From assembly GCF_014699055.1 (NCBI RefSeq), contig NZ_JACXAC010000002.1, positions 744,001 to 808,000 on the forward strand: a stretch of 64,000 bases of DNA, written 5' to 3'. This stretch comes from Hymenobacter armeniacus (GTDB taxonomy: Bacteria > Bacteroidota > Bacteroidia > Cytophagales > Hymenobacteraceae). A program made the position numbers and the translations under genes. Shown one piece after another: positions 1 to 8,614 of this stretch (position 1 is the first letter of the stretch; the number at the start of each line of letters is the position of its first letter). Below the pieces are notes generated by a model. That model saw nothing but the letters and a program-made list of their open reading frames with translations. It was not told where the DNA came from and did not search any database.

Positions 1-854
1 GCCAGCAGCTTGGCGGGCAGCGAGAGAATGATTTCGCCGTCGCCGCGGCGGCAGGCGTTCCAGATTTGGCGGGCCGCCTGCTCGGCGCTCATCGTGATGC
101 CGGGCAGGGAATCGGCGATGCTGAACCAAGCAAACTCCTTCTTCTGCTGACCCTTCACAAGGGCGTGGTCGGGGCTGCCGGTGCGCAGCAGGCCGGGGCA
201 CACCGTCGTCACGGTAATGCCGTGCTGGTGCAGCTCGGCCCGAAACCCTTCGGACAGGCCCACCAGGGCAAATTTGCTGGCGCTGTAGGGGGCCATGTGC
301 GGCAGGGCCACCTTGCCGCCCAAGGAGGAAATGTTGACGATGCGGCCCTCGCCGCGGCGGCGCATGCTGGGCAGCACGGCCTGCATGGCGTGCAGCGGCG
401 CCCAGAAATGGATGGCCATCGAGTCCTCGTAATCGCGCGAGTCCATGTTGTCGAGCGGGCCACCCAGGATAATGCCGGCGTTGTTGATGAGCACGTCGAT
501 GGCGCCGAGGCGGTTTTCGACTTCGGCCACCATGGTGCGCACTTCCACCTCGTTGGTGATGTCGCGGGCCAGGGTCAGCACGTCGGCTTCGGCGGCGCCG
601 GCGTTTAGCAAGTCCTGGCGGGCGCGGGCCAGCTCAGCTTCGTCGCGGGCGCAAATGGCCACGCGGGCACCCTCGGCCACGGCCTGGCGGGCCAGCACCA
701 GGCCCAGGCCGCGCGAGCCGCCGGTGATGAGCACGACGCGCCGGGTGAGGTCGTAGGAGCCGCGGCGGTTGCCCCACATCGTGGCGGCCAGGGCCGCCGC
801 GCCGAGGCCGGCGGCCAGCAGCCAGTTCTTGGAAGTGCGCTTGTCGTTTTTCAT
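1..854 (-). CDS. SDR family NAD(P)-dependent oxidoreductase (3' end outside window)
   Basis: Short-chain dehydrogenase/reductase, open to the left window edge, so the C-terminus is missing. The ATG at 854 gives a product starting [16 protein letters not shown]. Residues 11-26 form a hydrophobic N-terminal segment that could be a membrane anchor. The Rossmann motif TGGSRGLG lies at about 44-51, NNAG at 124-127, the catalytic Ser in NISS at 174-177, and the YSASK motif with Tyr190 and Lys194. About 284 codons are visible, already longer than a minimal 250-residue SDR because of the N-terminal extension. The family reduces or oxidises carbonyls and alcohols with NAD(P)H. The substrate cannot be told from sequence. 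Confidence 0.93.
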   Translation of the reverse strand, partial: MKNDKRTSKNWLLAAGLGAAALAATMWGNRRGSYDLTRRVVLITGGSRGLGLVLARQAVAEGARVAICARDEAELARARQDLLNAGAAEADVLTLARDITNEVEVRTMVAEVENRLGAIDVLINNAGIILGGPLDNMDSRDYEDSMAIHFWAPLHAMQAVLPSMRRRGEGRIVNISSLGGKVALPHMAPYSASKFALVGLSEGFRAELHQHGITVTTVCPGLLRTGSPDHALVKGQQKKEFAWFSIADSLPGITMSAEQAARQIWNACRRGDGEIILSLPAKLL

Positions 855-1043
855 GGAAGGTTGTATGCCAAACCGGCTCGAAAGGTTGCACGGACGAGGT
901 CTGCGGGCCCGATTTTCGGTGGGGTCTGGCACGAAACGTGGTTGGCGGGGCGTTAAGGGCTGAAGGAGCGGGGTTTTCGGCCGATATTTACCCCGTCGCA
1001 GCCACCCGCTTTTTCTGTGATTGTGTTTCCCCCTCCGTTGTTT

Positions 1044-1565
1044 ATGAAAGTTCTGTTGCTCTCCTCGCTGCTGGCGGTGGCCGCCGCACCGGCCGTGCTG
1101 GCCCAGGCGCCGGCCAGGCCCACCACCGTCAAAACCAAGACGAAGCCGGTGGGCCAGGCCAGCGTGAAAACCAAAACCACCGTGCCCGCCCGCCCGGCCC
1201 CCGAAGAGCCCATGCCCGTGGCCGACGCCGCCAAGGTCGATGCCATCAGCAACGGCCTGACCACCAACATGCAGCAGAACCTCGGCCTCACGCCCCAGCA
1301 AACCGAGAAAGTGCGCGCCATCAACCGCCGCAGCGTCGACGCCGTGGAGTCGGCCCGCCTGCGCTACAAAGCCGACCCGCGCAAGCTGGCCGGCGTGGTC
1401 GAAACCGTGGGCAGCTCCCGCCTCGCGGCCATAAAAGACGTGCTCACGCCCCAGCAGTTTGCCAAGTACCAGCGCAAGCGCGAAGAGAAAATGGGCGTGC
1501 CCAACGTGCAGGGCGTGCAAGGCACTCCGCCGCCCGGTCTCGGCGGTGGCCCCGGCGACCAATAA
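1044..1565 (+). CDS. Small exported protein with two LTPQQ motifs
   Basis: 173 residues from the ATG at 1044. An in-frame GTG at 1017 is less likely because it would place charged and proline residues before the signal peptide. Residues 1-20 are a signal peptide ending at VLA/Q. A Lys/Thr/Pro-rich linker follows (about 22-55), then a helical region with LTPQQ at about 82 and again at 134. The spaced LTxxQ motif recalls the periplasmic Spy/CpxP group, but similarity is limited to that motif. It is followed by its own terminator. The periplasmic location is inferred from the signal peptide. Function unknown. Confidence 0.8.
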   Translation: MKVLLLSSLLAVAAAPAVLAQAPARPTTVKTKTKPVGQASVKTKTTVPARPAPEEPMPVADAAKVDAISNGLTTNMQQNLGLTPQQTEKVRAINRRSVDAVESARLRYKADPRKLAGVVETVGSSRLAAIKDVLTPQQFAKYQRKREEKMGVPNVQGVQGTPPPGLGGGPGDQ

Positions 1566-1584
1566 CTCTCCTTTTAGAACCGTG

Positions 1585-1620
1585 AAAAAGCGTCGGACCC
1601 GGAAAATCTGACGCTTTTTT
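1585..1620 (+). terminator. Rho-independent terminator
   Basis: The arms AAAAAGCGTC and GACGCTTTTTT flank a short loop, giving a GC stem followed by a T tract. It lies 20 bases after the stop of the LTPQQ protein gene. Confidence 0.8.
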
Positions 1621-1665
1621 GTGCTTCAACTATTCGGTTTCGGCCAGAAAAGCACTCACGGGCGT

Positions 1666-2712
1666 ATGCAACGCATGAGCAACCCCACTGTCACTACGCC
1701 CAACCGTTTCGCTTCTTTACTTTCCCGCGCCGGGCTCGATTGGTTTCTGCTCGCGCTCATTGGCGTAGTGGCTCTGGCTTACTGGCAGCCCGGCCTGGGC
1801 AGCAAAGCCAGCCCCGTGCCCTGGAAAACCATTACCACCGTGGGCGTAGCCCTGGTGTTTTTCTTCTACGGCCTGAAGCTGAGCGTGGAAAAACTGCGCG
1901 CCGGCATGCGCAACTGGCGCCTGCACCTGCTGGTGCAACTGGCCACGTTTGCGCTGTTTCCGGCGCTGGCGCTGCTCGTCAGGCCCTTCTTCGGCAGCGC
2001 TGGCGGCGATTTGCTCTGGCAAAGCATCTTTTTTCTGTGCGCGCTGCCCAGCACCGTGTCCACGTCGGTGGTGATGGTGAGCATTGCCGGCGGCAACCTG
2101 CCGGCGGCCATTTTCAACGCCAGTATTTCCAGCCTGTTGGGCATTTTGCTCACGCCGCTGCTCACCAGCCTGGTGCTGCACACCGGCACGGGCGGCGGCC
2201 AGCTGTGGGGGCTGGCAACGCAGCTGCTGTGGCAGGTGGTGCTGCCGGTAGGAGCGGGGGTGCTGCTCAATTCCCGCTTCCATGCCTTCGTCGACCAGCA
2301 CAAAGCCGCCTTGCGCATCTTCGACCAGGTCACCATCCTGCTCATCGTCTTCACGGCCTTCTGCGATTCCTTTGCCGAAGGCATCTTCACCCGCTACCGC
2401 ATGGCCGACATCGTCAAGCTCGGCGTGGGCATGGTGGCGCTCTATCTGGTGGTGTTCGGCATCATCTGGGGTCTAAGCCGGGCGCTGCGCTTCTCGCGCG
2501 CCGACCAGGTGGTGGCGGTGTTCTGCGGCTCGAAAAAGTCGCTCGTGCACGGCAGCGTGATGGCCAGCCTGCTCTTTCCGGCCAGCGCCGCCACCGGCCT
2601 CATCCTGCTACCGCTGATGCTGTATCATGCGCTGCAGATTATTCTGGCCAGCAGCATGGCGCAGTACCTGGGCCGGCAGGCGGTGGCAGAGCCAGAGCGG
2701 GTTGTGGCGTAG
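1666..2712 (+). CDS. SBF-like transporter (bile acid:sodium symporter family)
   Basis: About 348 residues with 9 to 10 hydrophobic helices spread over the whole length, for example around LDWFLLALIGVVALAYW and VVLPVGAGVLLN. Its length and layout fit the SBF-like CPA group (PF13593), often annotated as a bile acid:sodium symporter in bacteria. Members are inner-membrane carriers of organic anions. The real substrate is not predictable. In-frame ATGs at 1666 and 1675 are both plausible. A GTG at 1621 lies directly after the upstream terminator and is unlikely. The gene is convergent with the dienelactone hydrolase gene, with a palindrome between them. Confidence 0.85.
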   Translation: MQRMSNPTVTTPNRFASLLSRAGLDWFLLALIGVVALAYWQPGLGSKASPVPWKTITTVGVALVFFFYGLKLSVEKLRAGMRNWRLHLLVQLATFALFPALALLVRPFFGSAGGDLLWQSIFFLCALPSTVSTSVVMVSIAGGNLPAAIFNASISSLLGILLTPLLTSLVLHTGTGGGQLWGLATQLLWQVVLPVGAGVLLNSRFHAFVDQHKAALRIFDQVTILLIVFTAFCDSFAEGIFTRYRMADIVKLGVGMVALYLVVFGIIWGLSRALRFSRADQVVAVFCGSKKSLVHGSVMASLLFPASAATGLILLPLMLYHALQIILASSMAQYLGRQAVAEPERVVA

Positions 2713-2722
2713 CCGAACAAAA

Positions 2723-2759
2723 AGAACGTCATGCTTCGACAAGCTCAGCATGACGTTCT
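2723..2759. repeat. Palindromic repeat, CTGAGC/GAAG family
   Basis: The perfect 12-bp arms AGAACGTCATGC and GCATGACGTTCT enclose a 13-base loop. It lies between two convergent genes and could stop transcription from both sides. The core CTGAGCTTGTCGAAG (bottom strand) is shared with the repeats at 22351 and 32595. Confidence 0.75.
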
Positions 2760-2784
2760 ATCTTAATAGAACAAAATCCAAGCC

Positions 2785-3498
2785 TTACACCCCCAGCTTC
2801 TCTTTGAAGAAGGCCAGCGTCAAAGCCCAAGCCTCAGCTGCGGCTTGCGGGTGGTAGCTCGGCCGCTCGTCGCAGTGAAAGCCGTGGTCGGCGTAGGAAA
2901 TGACGGTGTTGATGTAGGGCTTGCCGGCGGCATCCACGGCATCCGTAACGGCAGCGATGTGCTCCTTTTTGATGTGCGCGTCGAGCCCGCCCCAGAAGAA
3001 CAGGTGCGGCGCGTGCAGCTCGGCGGCGCGGTCTTTCAGCAAGTGGGTGCCGCCGCCGTAGTACGACACGCCGGCCGCCAGCGGCAGCACGGCGTTGGCC
3101 AGAAACGACACGCGCCCGCCCAGGCAGAAGCCGACACTGCCGATTTTAGTGGTCATCACCAGGGCCTGGCCGGTGAGCCAAGCGTGGGCGGCTTGTAGGT
3201 CAGCCGTCAGGCCCTCCACCGTGATGCCCTGAAAGTGCGGGGCGGCCACGGTGCTGAAATCGGAATAGGCGATTTCTAGCCCCGGCGCGGCCGTGCGGTG
3301 AAACAGTTCGGGGGCTATTACGGCGTAGCCGGCGGCCGCTAGGCGGTCGGCCACGCTGCGAATGTGGTGGTTCACGCCGAAGGCTTCCTGCAGGAGAATG
3401 ATGCCCGGCACCGGCCCGGTACTGCTCGGAAACGCCGCGTAGGCGTGCATTTCGGTGCCATCGGCCACGGGGATGATGACGTTGTTCTGGTCGCTCAT
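2785..3498 (-). CDS. Dienelactone hydrolase family protein
   Basis: 237-residue alpha/beta hydrolase, the usual family length, starting at the ATG at 3498 (MSDQNNVIIP). The nucleophile Cys125 sits in GFCLGG, Asp173 in GGLDAH and His205 in ADHGFH, giving the Cys-Asp-His triad typical of dienelactone hydrolases. Glu38 in LLQEAFG matches the conserved Glu of the family. There is no signal peptide, so it should be cytosolic. DLH enzymes hydrolyse dienelactones in chlorocatechol breakdown, but many homologues act on other esters. It is divergent from the luciferase-like oxidoreductase across 135 bases. The open frame continues upstream to 4539, antisense to that gene, and this extension is not coding. 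Confidence 0.93.
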   Translation of the reverse strand: MSDQNNVIIPVADGTEMHAYAAFPSSTGPVPGIILLQEAFGVNHHIRSVADRLAAAGYAVIAPELFHRTAAPGLEIAYSDFSTVAAPHFQGITVEGLTADLQAAHAWLTGQALVMTTKIGSVGFCLGGRVSFLANAVLPLAAGVSYYGGGTHLLKDRAAELHAPHLFFWGGLDAHIKKEHIAAVTDAVDAAGKPYINTVISYADHGFHCDERPSYHPQAAAEAWALTLAFFKEKLGV

Positions 3499-3633
3499 TA
3501 GAAAGGAATGGATAAAAGGTTGGGTGCGTAACAACCGAGCCGGCAATTGTTCATGCCAGTGCCAGCCACAGCGCCCGCGAACCGGCCGGCCCCTTGCGCG
3601 GTTCTGTATACTTATTCCTTCTGATTTCTGAAA

Positions 3634-4704
3634 ATGACCACTCCCTCCAATATTCGCCTCAACGTCCTCGACCAGTCGCCCATCCGGCCGGGTGCCACGC
3701 CCCGCCAGGCCCTGCTCGAAACCGTGGAGCTGGCCCAACTGGCCGACCGCCTCGGCTACACCCGCTTCTGGGTGAGCGAGCACCACAACACCAACACCCT
3801 GGCCGGCTCGACGCCCGAAGTGCTGCTGGCCCACCTCGGCAACCACACCCAGCGCATCCGCTTGGGCTCGGGCGGCATTATGCTGCCGCACTACAGCGCC
3901 CTGAAAGTGGCCGAGAACTTCCGCATGCTCGAAAGCCTCTTTCCGGGCCGCATCGACCTGGGCATGGGCCGCGCGCCCGGCGCCGACCGCCTCACGGCCT
4001 ACGCCCTCAACCCCAGCAACCAGTTCAACGAAAAGGACTTCGTGGAGCAGCTGATGGACCTGCAGGCCTACCTGCGCGACGAGAAAGTGCCCGACACCAT
4101 TCACGAGCGGGTGATGGCCATTCCGCAGTCGCCCACCGCGCCGGAGCTCTGGATACTGAGCTCCAGCGGCCAGAGTGGCCTGTTTGCGGCGCACCTGGGC
4201 ATGGCGTTTTCCTTTGCCCAGTTCATCAATGGCAACGGCGGCCCGGCGGCCGTGCGTCAGTACCGCCAGCGGTTTCGGCCCTCGCTGGAGCTGGCCCAGC
4301 CGCTGGCCAACATGGCCGTGTTCACGCTTTGCGCCGAGACCGAGGAGAAAGCCAACGAACTGCGCAAGGCCATGGACATGCAGCTCATTCGCTTCAATCG
4401 GGGCGAATTCCGCACGTTCCCTTCGGCCGAGGAAGTGCGCGCCTACCAGTTCACGGCCGAAGACCAGGCGCACCTGGCGCACAACCGCAACCGCGTGGTG
4501 AGCGGCACGCCCGACCAAGTGCACGCCCAATTCATCCAACTGGCCGCCGAATATGAGGTCGACGAGCTAACCGCCGTCACCATCACCGCCGATTTTGAAG
4601 ACCGCCGCCGCTCCTATGAGCTGCTGGCCGAAGCCTTCGACCTGCAGCCGGAAGCCGACCCAACGGGCCGGGAAATGGCCGGGCAAGAAACCGCCGCTTG
4701 GTGA
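3634..4704 (+). CDS. LLM class flavin-dependent oxidoreductase
   Basis: 356-residue TIM-barrel protein of the bacterial luciferase-like monooxygenase family. Family hallmarks are the N-terminal LDQSPI strand, WVSEHHN near residue 50, GSGGIMLPHYS near 90, and FPGRIDLGMGRAPG near 110, which builds the flavin pocket. The relevant subgroup (YhbW/MsnO8-like) uses reduced FMN and O2. The substrate is unknown. The ATG at 3634 gives the expected N-terminus. It is probably transcribed alone, since iron-operon control elements follow its stop. Confidence 0.93.
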   Translation: MTTPSNIRLNVLDQSPIRPGATPRQALLETVELAQLADRLGYTRFWVSEHHNTNTLAGSTPEVLLAHLGNHTQRIRLGSGGIMLPHYSALKVAENFRMLESLFPGRIDLGMGRAPGADRLTAYALNPSNQFNEKDFVEQLMDLQAYLRDEKVPDTIHERVMAIPQSPTAPELWILSSSGQSGLFAAHLGMAFSFAQFINGNGGPAAVRQYRQRFRPSLELAQPLANMAVFTLCAETEEKANELRKAMDMQLIRFNRGEFRTFPSAEEVRAYQFTAEDQAHLAHNRNRVVSGTPDQVHAQFIQLAAEYEVDELTAVTITADFEDRRRSYELLAEAFDLQPEADPTGREMAGQETAAW

Positions 4705-4731
4705 GCCGGCCCGGAAAAAGAGAGAAGATTA

Positions 4732-4788
4732 ATTTGGAACGATTCTAAATAGCCGCTACTTTTGTTTAAGTTTAGAATGATTCTAAAC
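4732..4788 (+). promoter_or_regulatory. Promoter bracketed by two 19-bp Fur-like palindromes (iron operon 1)
   Basis: Box 1 (4732-4750) is ATTTGGAACGATTCTAAAT and box 2 (4770-4788) is GTTTAGAATGATTCTAAAC. Between them lies a Bacteroidota -7 motif TACTTTTG (4757-4764), exactly 20 bases after a -33 TTTG (4733-4736) inside box 1. Box 2 would cover the transcription start. The same layout recurs at 11235-11293. A metal-responsive repressor of the Fur family is the natural candidate, from the palindrome form and the iron-type genes downstream. The regulator itself is not in the window. Confidence 0.75.
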
Positions 4789-4844
4789 AACGTCGGACAA
4801 AAAATCGGCTGTTAATCACCGACTTATTTTCATCTCTTCCTGCC

Positions 4845-6011
4845 ATGTCCCTTTTTAATCGCATCGCCGCTCCCGCTCTTGTCCTCGTTGGATTGGGCCT
4901 GGTTTCTTGCAGCAAAGACGAAGTCACGCCCGCAGCTCCGGCTTTGCGCGCCAAAATGGATTACGCCACGCTCACGGGTACCACGCCCTATACCACCACG
5001 TTCAAAGACGACAAGGGCGCGGCCACGGTGGATTTGGGCACGTCGGCGCAACGCCTGGACATGTTCACGGAGCTGAATAACTACATGGCCACGGTGGCCG
5101 TGGCCGCCCCGGCCACTCCCGCCACGCTCGACGCCGCCAAGCTGCGCAACCTGTACACCGGCGCCAACGCCCCGTTTGTCTCCGCCGCCCTGAACACGGC
5201 CGCTGCCGCCGGCGTGCAGCTGCGCGACAAAACGGCTGCTTCCTTCCCGGACGCCAACGCCACCACGGTGCGCACCTACATCGACACCAAGCTGGTGGAG
5301 CTGGCCACGGCCAGCCAGTCGGTGAACCAGGTGGCCACGCCCGGCAATGCCGGCCGCCTGGGCCGCTACCTGGTGGATGGCCGCGGCTTCGAGGTGAACC
5401 AGATTATTCAAAAGGCGCTGCTGGGGGCCTTGCTGCTCGACCAGATTAACAACGTGCTGCTGAGCAGCAGCTCGCTGGCTGCCAACAACAGCAAAGTGGT
5501 GGATACCAAGCTGTATTCGGAGCGGGAGCACAACTGGGACCTGGCCTACGGCTACCTCACTAGCAACGCCACCATGCTGACGGACTACAACATCACGCCG
5601 CGCGAGCGTTTCCTGGCCGGTTACCTGAACGAGAAAAACGGCTCGGCTTCGCCCGGCGTGTACCTGGCCTTCCTGAAAGGGCGCGCGGCCATCGTGAACA
5701 ACGACGACGCCACGCTGAAAGCCCAAGCCGACATCATCCGCACCGAGCTCGAGAAAACCCTCGCCAAATCGGCCGTGTCGTACCTAGCCAGCTGGAAATC
5801 GGCTGCTGCCCTCGACGTGAAAGCCCACGCTTTGGGCGAAGGCCTCGGCTTCATCTACGCGCTGCGCTTCTGCACCAAGGCCGGCGCCGACGCCGCCTGG
5901 ACCGATTCCGTGCTCAACGGCCTGACTTCGGGCAGCCAGGGCGCCTGGAGCCTGACCAACGCCCAGGCCGACGCCGCCATCACCGCCATCAACACCAAAT
6001 TCTCCCTCTAA
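4845..6011 (+). CDS. DUF4856 domain lipoprotein
   Basis: 388 residues. A lipoprotein signal with the box LVSC puts the lipid-modified Cys at residue 22, followed by SKDEVTPAAP. The rest matches the DUF4856 type as I recall it: an Ala-rich, mostly helical protein with YATLTGTTPYTTTF near 40 and repeated Asn/Gln-rich helices. It is the first gene of an operon with imelysin, HTTM and TonB-receptor genes. DUF4856 proteins often sit beside imelysins. From this context I infer a role in handling iron or another metal in the envelope, probably at the outer membrane. The family has no known activity. Confidence 0.82.
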   Translation: MSLFNRIAAPALVLVGLGLVSCSKDEVTPAAPALRAKMDYATLTGTTPYTTTFKDDKGAATVDLGTSAQRLDMFTELNNYMATVAVAAPATPATLDAAKLRNLYTGANAPFVSAALNTAAAAGVQLRDKTAASFPDANATTVRTYIDTKLVELATASQSVNQVATPGNAGRLGRYLVDGRGFEVNQIIQKALLGALLLDQINNVLLSSSSLAANNSKVVDTKLYSEREHNWDLAYGYLTSNATMLTDYNITPRERFLAGYLNEKNGSASPGVYLAFLKGRAAIVNNDDATLKAQADIIRTELEKTLAKSAVSYLASWKSAAALDVKAHALGEGLGFIYALRFCTKAGADAAWTDSVLNGLTSGSQGAWSLTNAQADAAITAINTKFSL

Positions 6012-6059
6012 GCTTCGGAAACCAATTCCAATCCGTTGTTTCCACTCCAGTTGGGTTCT

Positions 6060-6087
6060 GTTGGGCGCGCGCCCGGCGGAGCCCAAC
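6060..6087 (+). other. Intergenic hairpin in iron operon 1
   Basis: The 7-bp arms GTTGGGC and GCCCAAC enclose a GC-rich loop in the 129-base gap between the DUF4856 and imelysin genes. There is no T tract, so it is more likely a transcript-stability or partial-attenuation structure than a full terminator. Weak evidence. Confidence 0.35.
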
Positions 6088-6140
6088 CGAGGTTCTGGGG
6101 GTGTCCTGCCCTTTGTGCCCTGCCTTTTAAACGTTGCCTC

Positions 6141-7259
6141 ATGAAAAAGTCGATTCTGCTCTTTTCCTTATCGGTGCTGTTGGCTGCTGGCGGAATTTCC
6201 GGCTGCAAAGACGTGCTTGAGGAGCCCGTTGCCTCGACCGGCACGTCGGACCTGGACCGCAAGGCCCTGCTCACGCAGTGGGCCGATACGCTGGTGCGCC
6301 CCGGCTACCAGCGCGCCGGCACCAAGCTCACGGCCCTGAAAAGCCAGACGGCGACCTTCACGGCGGCGCCCACCGTGGCCAGCCTGCAGGCCGTGCGCTT
6401 GGCCTGGCGCGAAGCCTACGTGGAGTGGCAAAAAGTGGAAATGTTTGAGTTTGGCCCCGCCGCCGACGTGTCGCTGGTCAACCACTTTAACATTTACCCC
6501 ACCGACGTGGCCGGCATCCGCCAGAACATTGCTTCGGGTAGCTACAATTTTGAGCTGGCCACGGCCATCCCGCAGCAGGGCTTTCCGGCCCTCGACTTCC
6601 TGCTGAACGGCGTGGCTGCCGACGACAACGCCATCGTGCAGTCGTACTTGGCCTCGGCCAACCAGCGCCGCTACCTCACCGACGTGGTGGGCAAGATGGA
6701 CCAGCTGATGACCGGTGTGCAGACGCAGTGGAACGGCGCCTACCGCACCACATTCATCAACAACACGGGTACCAACGCGGGCAGCTCCTTGTCGCTGCTG
6801 GTCAACGCCTTCTCGCGCTACTACGAGCATTTTCTGCGAACCGGGAAAATTGGGATTCCGGCCGGAGTGATGTCGGGCACGGCCGCGCCGGAAAAGATTG
6901 AGGCCTATTACCACCGCGGCACCCTGCCGGTGCAGCTGGCCCAAACGGCCCACGCCGCCGTGCAAACTGCCTTTAACGGCCGCAGCGGCCAGCCGTCGCT
7001 GAAGGCCTACGTCACGGCCCTGGGCGCCAAAGACAGCCGCACCGGCCAGTCGCTGGCCCAGCTCATCACCGACCAGTTTGTGGTCTCGGCCGCGCAGCTG
7101 GCCACGCTGGGGCCCGACCTGTACGCCACCATGCAGGCCCGCCCCGCCGCGGCCGTGCAGGCCTACGGCGAGATGCAGAAAGCCGTACGCCTCATCAAAG
7201 TCGACATGACTTCGGCCATGAGCGTGAGCGTGACTTACGTCGACAACGACGGCGACTAG
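6141..7259 (+). CDS. Imelysin family lipoprotein
   Basis: 372 residues from the ATG at 6141 (MKKSILLFSL). Lipobox Cys22 in ISGC marks an envelope lipoprotein. The body fits the imelysin/IrpA group (PF09375): AWREAYVEWQKVEMFEFGPA near 90-110, a GFPALDFLL motif near 150, and two helical halves. Imelysins include ICMP and IrpA-type proteins linked to iron uptake. Despite the old peptidase name, most are thought to bind iron or heme. It lies in the iron operon, and its TAG stop overlaps the next gene's GTG start by one base, suggesting translational coupling. Confidence 0.92.
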   Translation: MKKSILLFSLSVLLAAGGISGCKDVLEEPVASTGTSDLDRKALLTQWADTLVRPGYQRAGTKLTALKSQTATFTAAPTVASLQAVRLAWREAYVEWQKVEMFEFGPAADVSLVNHFNIYPTDVAGIRQNIASGSYNFELATAIPQQGFPALDFLLNGVAADDNAIVQSYLASANQRRYLTDVVGKMDQLMTGVQTQWNGAYRTTFINNTGTNAGSSLSLLVNAFSRYYEHFLRTGKIGIPAGVMSGTAAPEKIEAYYHRGTLPVQLAQTAHAAVQTAFNGRSGQPSLKAYVTALGAKDSRTGQSLAQLITDQFVVSAAQLATLGPDLYATMQARPAAAVQAYGEMQKAVRLIKVDMTSAMSVSVTYVDNDGD

Positions 7260-8614
7260 TGCGCCCGGGTTATTTCCAATCGTATACCCCGGCAGCGCCG
7301 CTGGCAGTATTCCGCATGGCTTTTGGCCTGCTGATACTGGCCAGCGTCGTTCGCTTTTGGGCCAAAGGCTGGATTGCCGAGCTCTACCTGCAGCCCCGGT
7401 TTTTCTTCCCGTACTACGGGCTCGAATTCATCCGGCCGTTAGGGCCGTACACCTACGGGCTGTTTGCGGTGTGCGGCCTGTGCGCGCTGCTGGTGGCGCT
7501 GGGCTGGCACTACCGGCTGGCGGCGGTGGGCCTGTTTATCAGCTTCACCTACATCGAGCTGATGGACAAGAGCACCTACCTCAACCACTACTATTTCGTG
7601 AGTCTGGCGGCGCTGCTGCTGGCGGTGCTGCCGGCCGGCGCGTACTGCTCCCTCGATGCCCGGCGCCGCCCCGCCCGCTGGCACAGCCACGTGCCCCGCT
7701 GGACGCTGGACGCCCTGCGCCTGCTCGTGGGCATCGTGTACGTGTACGCGGGCCTGGCCAAGCTGAACTCCGACTGGCTGCTGGCCGCCCAGCCGCTGCG
7801 CATCTGGCTGCCGGCCAAGAACGACCTGCCGCTGGTGGGGTTTCTGTTCAACTACCCGGCCACGGCCTACGTGTTCAGCTGGTTTGGGGCGGTGTACGAC
7901 CTCACGGTGCCGTTTTTCCTGCTCAACCGCCACACCCGGCCCTACGCCTACGCGGCGGTGGTGATGTTTCATGTGCTCACGGCCATCCTGTTTCCCATCG
8001 GCATGTTTCCCTACGTGATGATAGTGGCGGCGCTGGTTTTCTTTCCGGCCGAGTGGCACGAGCGGCTGCTGGCGCGGGTGCGCCGGCTCCTGCGTCGGCC
8101 CGCTGCCGAAGTTCGGCCGGCCCGGTCGCTGGTGTACCGGCCGCGGGTGCGGCTGGCGTTGCTCACGGGGCTGGCGCTGTTTTTTCTGACGCAGCTGCTG
8201 GTGCCGTTTCGCTACTGGCTGTACCCGCGCGAGCTGTTCTGGACCGAGGAAGGCTACCGGTTTTCCTGGCGCGTGATGCTGATGGAAAAAATGGGCCAGG
8301 TCGAGTTCAAAGTTGTGGACTCGGCCACCGGCCGCGCCCGCCGCGTCAATAATTCGGACCACCTGAGCGTGCTGCAGGAAAAGATGATGGCCACCCAGCC
8401 CGACATGATGCTGCAGTTTGCCCACTACCTGCGCGACTACTACGCCCGGCGTGGCGTGCAGCGCCCCCAGGTTTACGCCGATGCCTACGTGAGCCTCAAC
8501 GGCCGCTTGGGCAAGGCCTACATCGACCCCACCGTGGACCTGGCCCGCCAAGCCGAAAGCTTCGCGCCCAAGCCCTGGATTTTACCTTTTGATGATGAGA
8601 TTACCGGTTTATAA
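7259..8614 (+). CDS. HTTM domain membrane protein
   Basis: 451 residues starting with GTG at 7259, which shares a base with the preceding stop. The next in-frame ATG (7316) would remove the first helix. The N-terminal 300 residues carry about eight transmembrane helices with family features such as FRMAFGLLILASVVRFW, LMDKSTYLNHYYF and DALRLLVGIVYVYAGLAKLN. This is the HTTM domain, related to vitamin K-dependent gamma-carboxylase. A soluble C-terminal domain of about 140 residues follows. In Bacteroidota these proteins often sit next to imelysin and TonB receptors, as here. The reaction is not known. The stop lies inside the next gene. Confidence 0.88.
   Translation: MRPGYFQSYTPAAPLAVFRMAFGLLILASVVRFWAKGWIAELYLQPRFFFPYYGLEFIRPLGPYTYGLFAVCGLCALLVALGWHYRLAAVGLFISFTYIELMDKSTYLNHYYFVSLAALLLAVLPAGAYCSLDARRRPARWHSHVPRWTLDALRLLVGIVYVYAGLAKLNSDWLLAAQPLRIWLPAKNDLPLVGFLFNYPATAYVFSWFGAVYDLTVPFFLLNRHTRPYAYAAVVMFHVLTAILFPIGMFPYVMIVAALVFFPAEWHERLLARVRRLLRRPAAEVRPARSLVYRPRVRLALLTGLALFFLTQLLVPFRYWLYPRELFWTEEGYRFSWRVMLMEKMGQVEFKVVDSATGRARRVNNSDHLSVLQEKMMATQPDMMLQFAHYLRDYYARRGVQRPQVYADAYVSLNGRLGKAYIDPTVDLARQAESFAPKPWILPFDDEITGL

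Noticed and set aside
3499..4539. Upstream extension of the dienelactone hydrolase frame
   Set aside because: It runs antisense to the flavin monooxygenase gene and the hydrolase fold is complete from ATG 3498.
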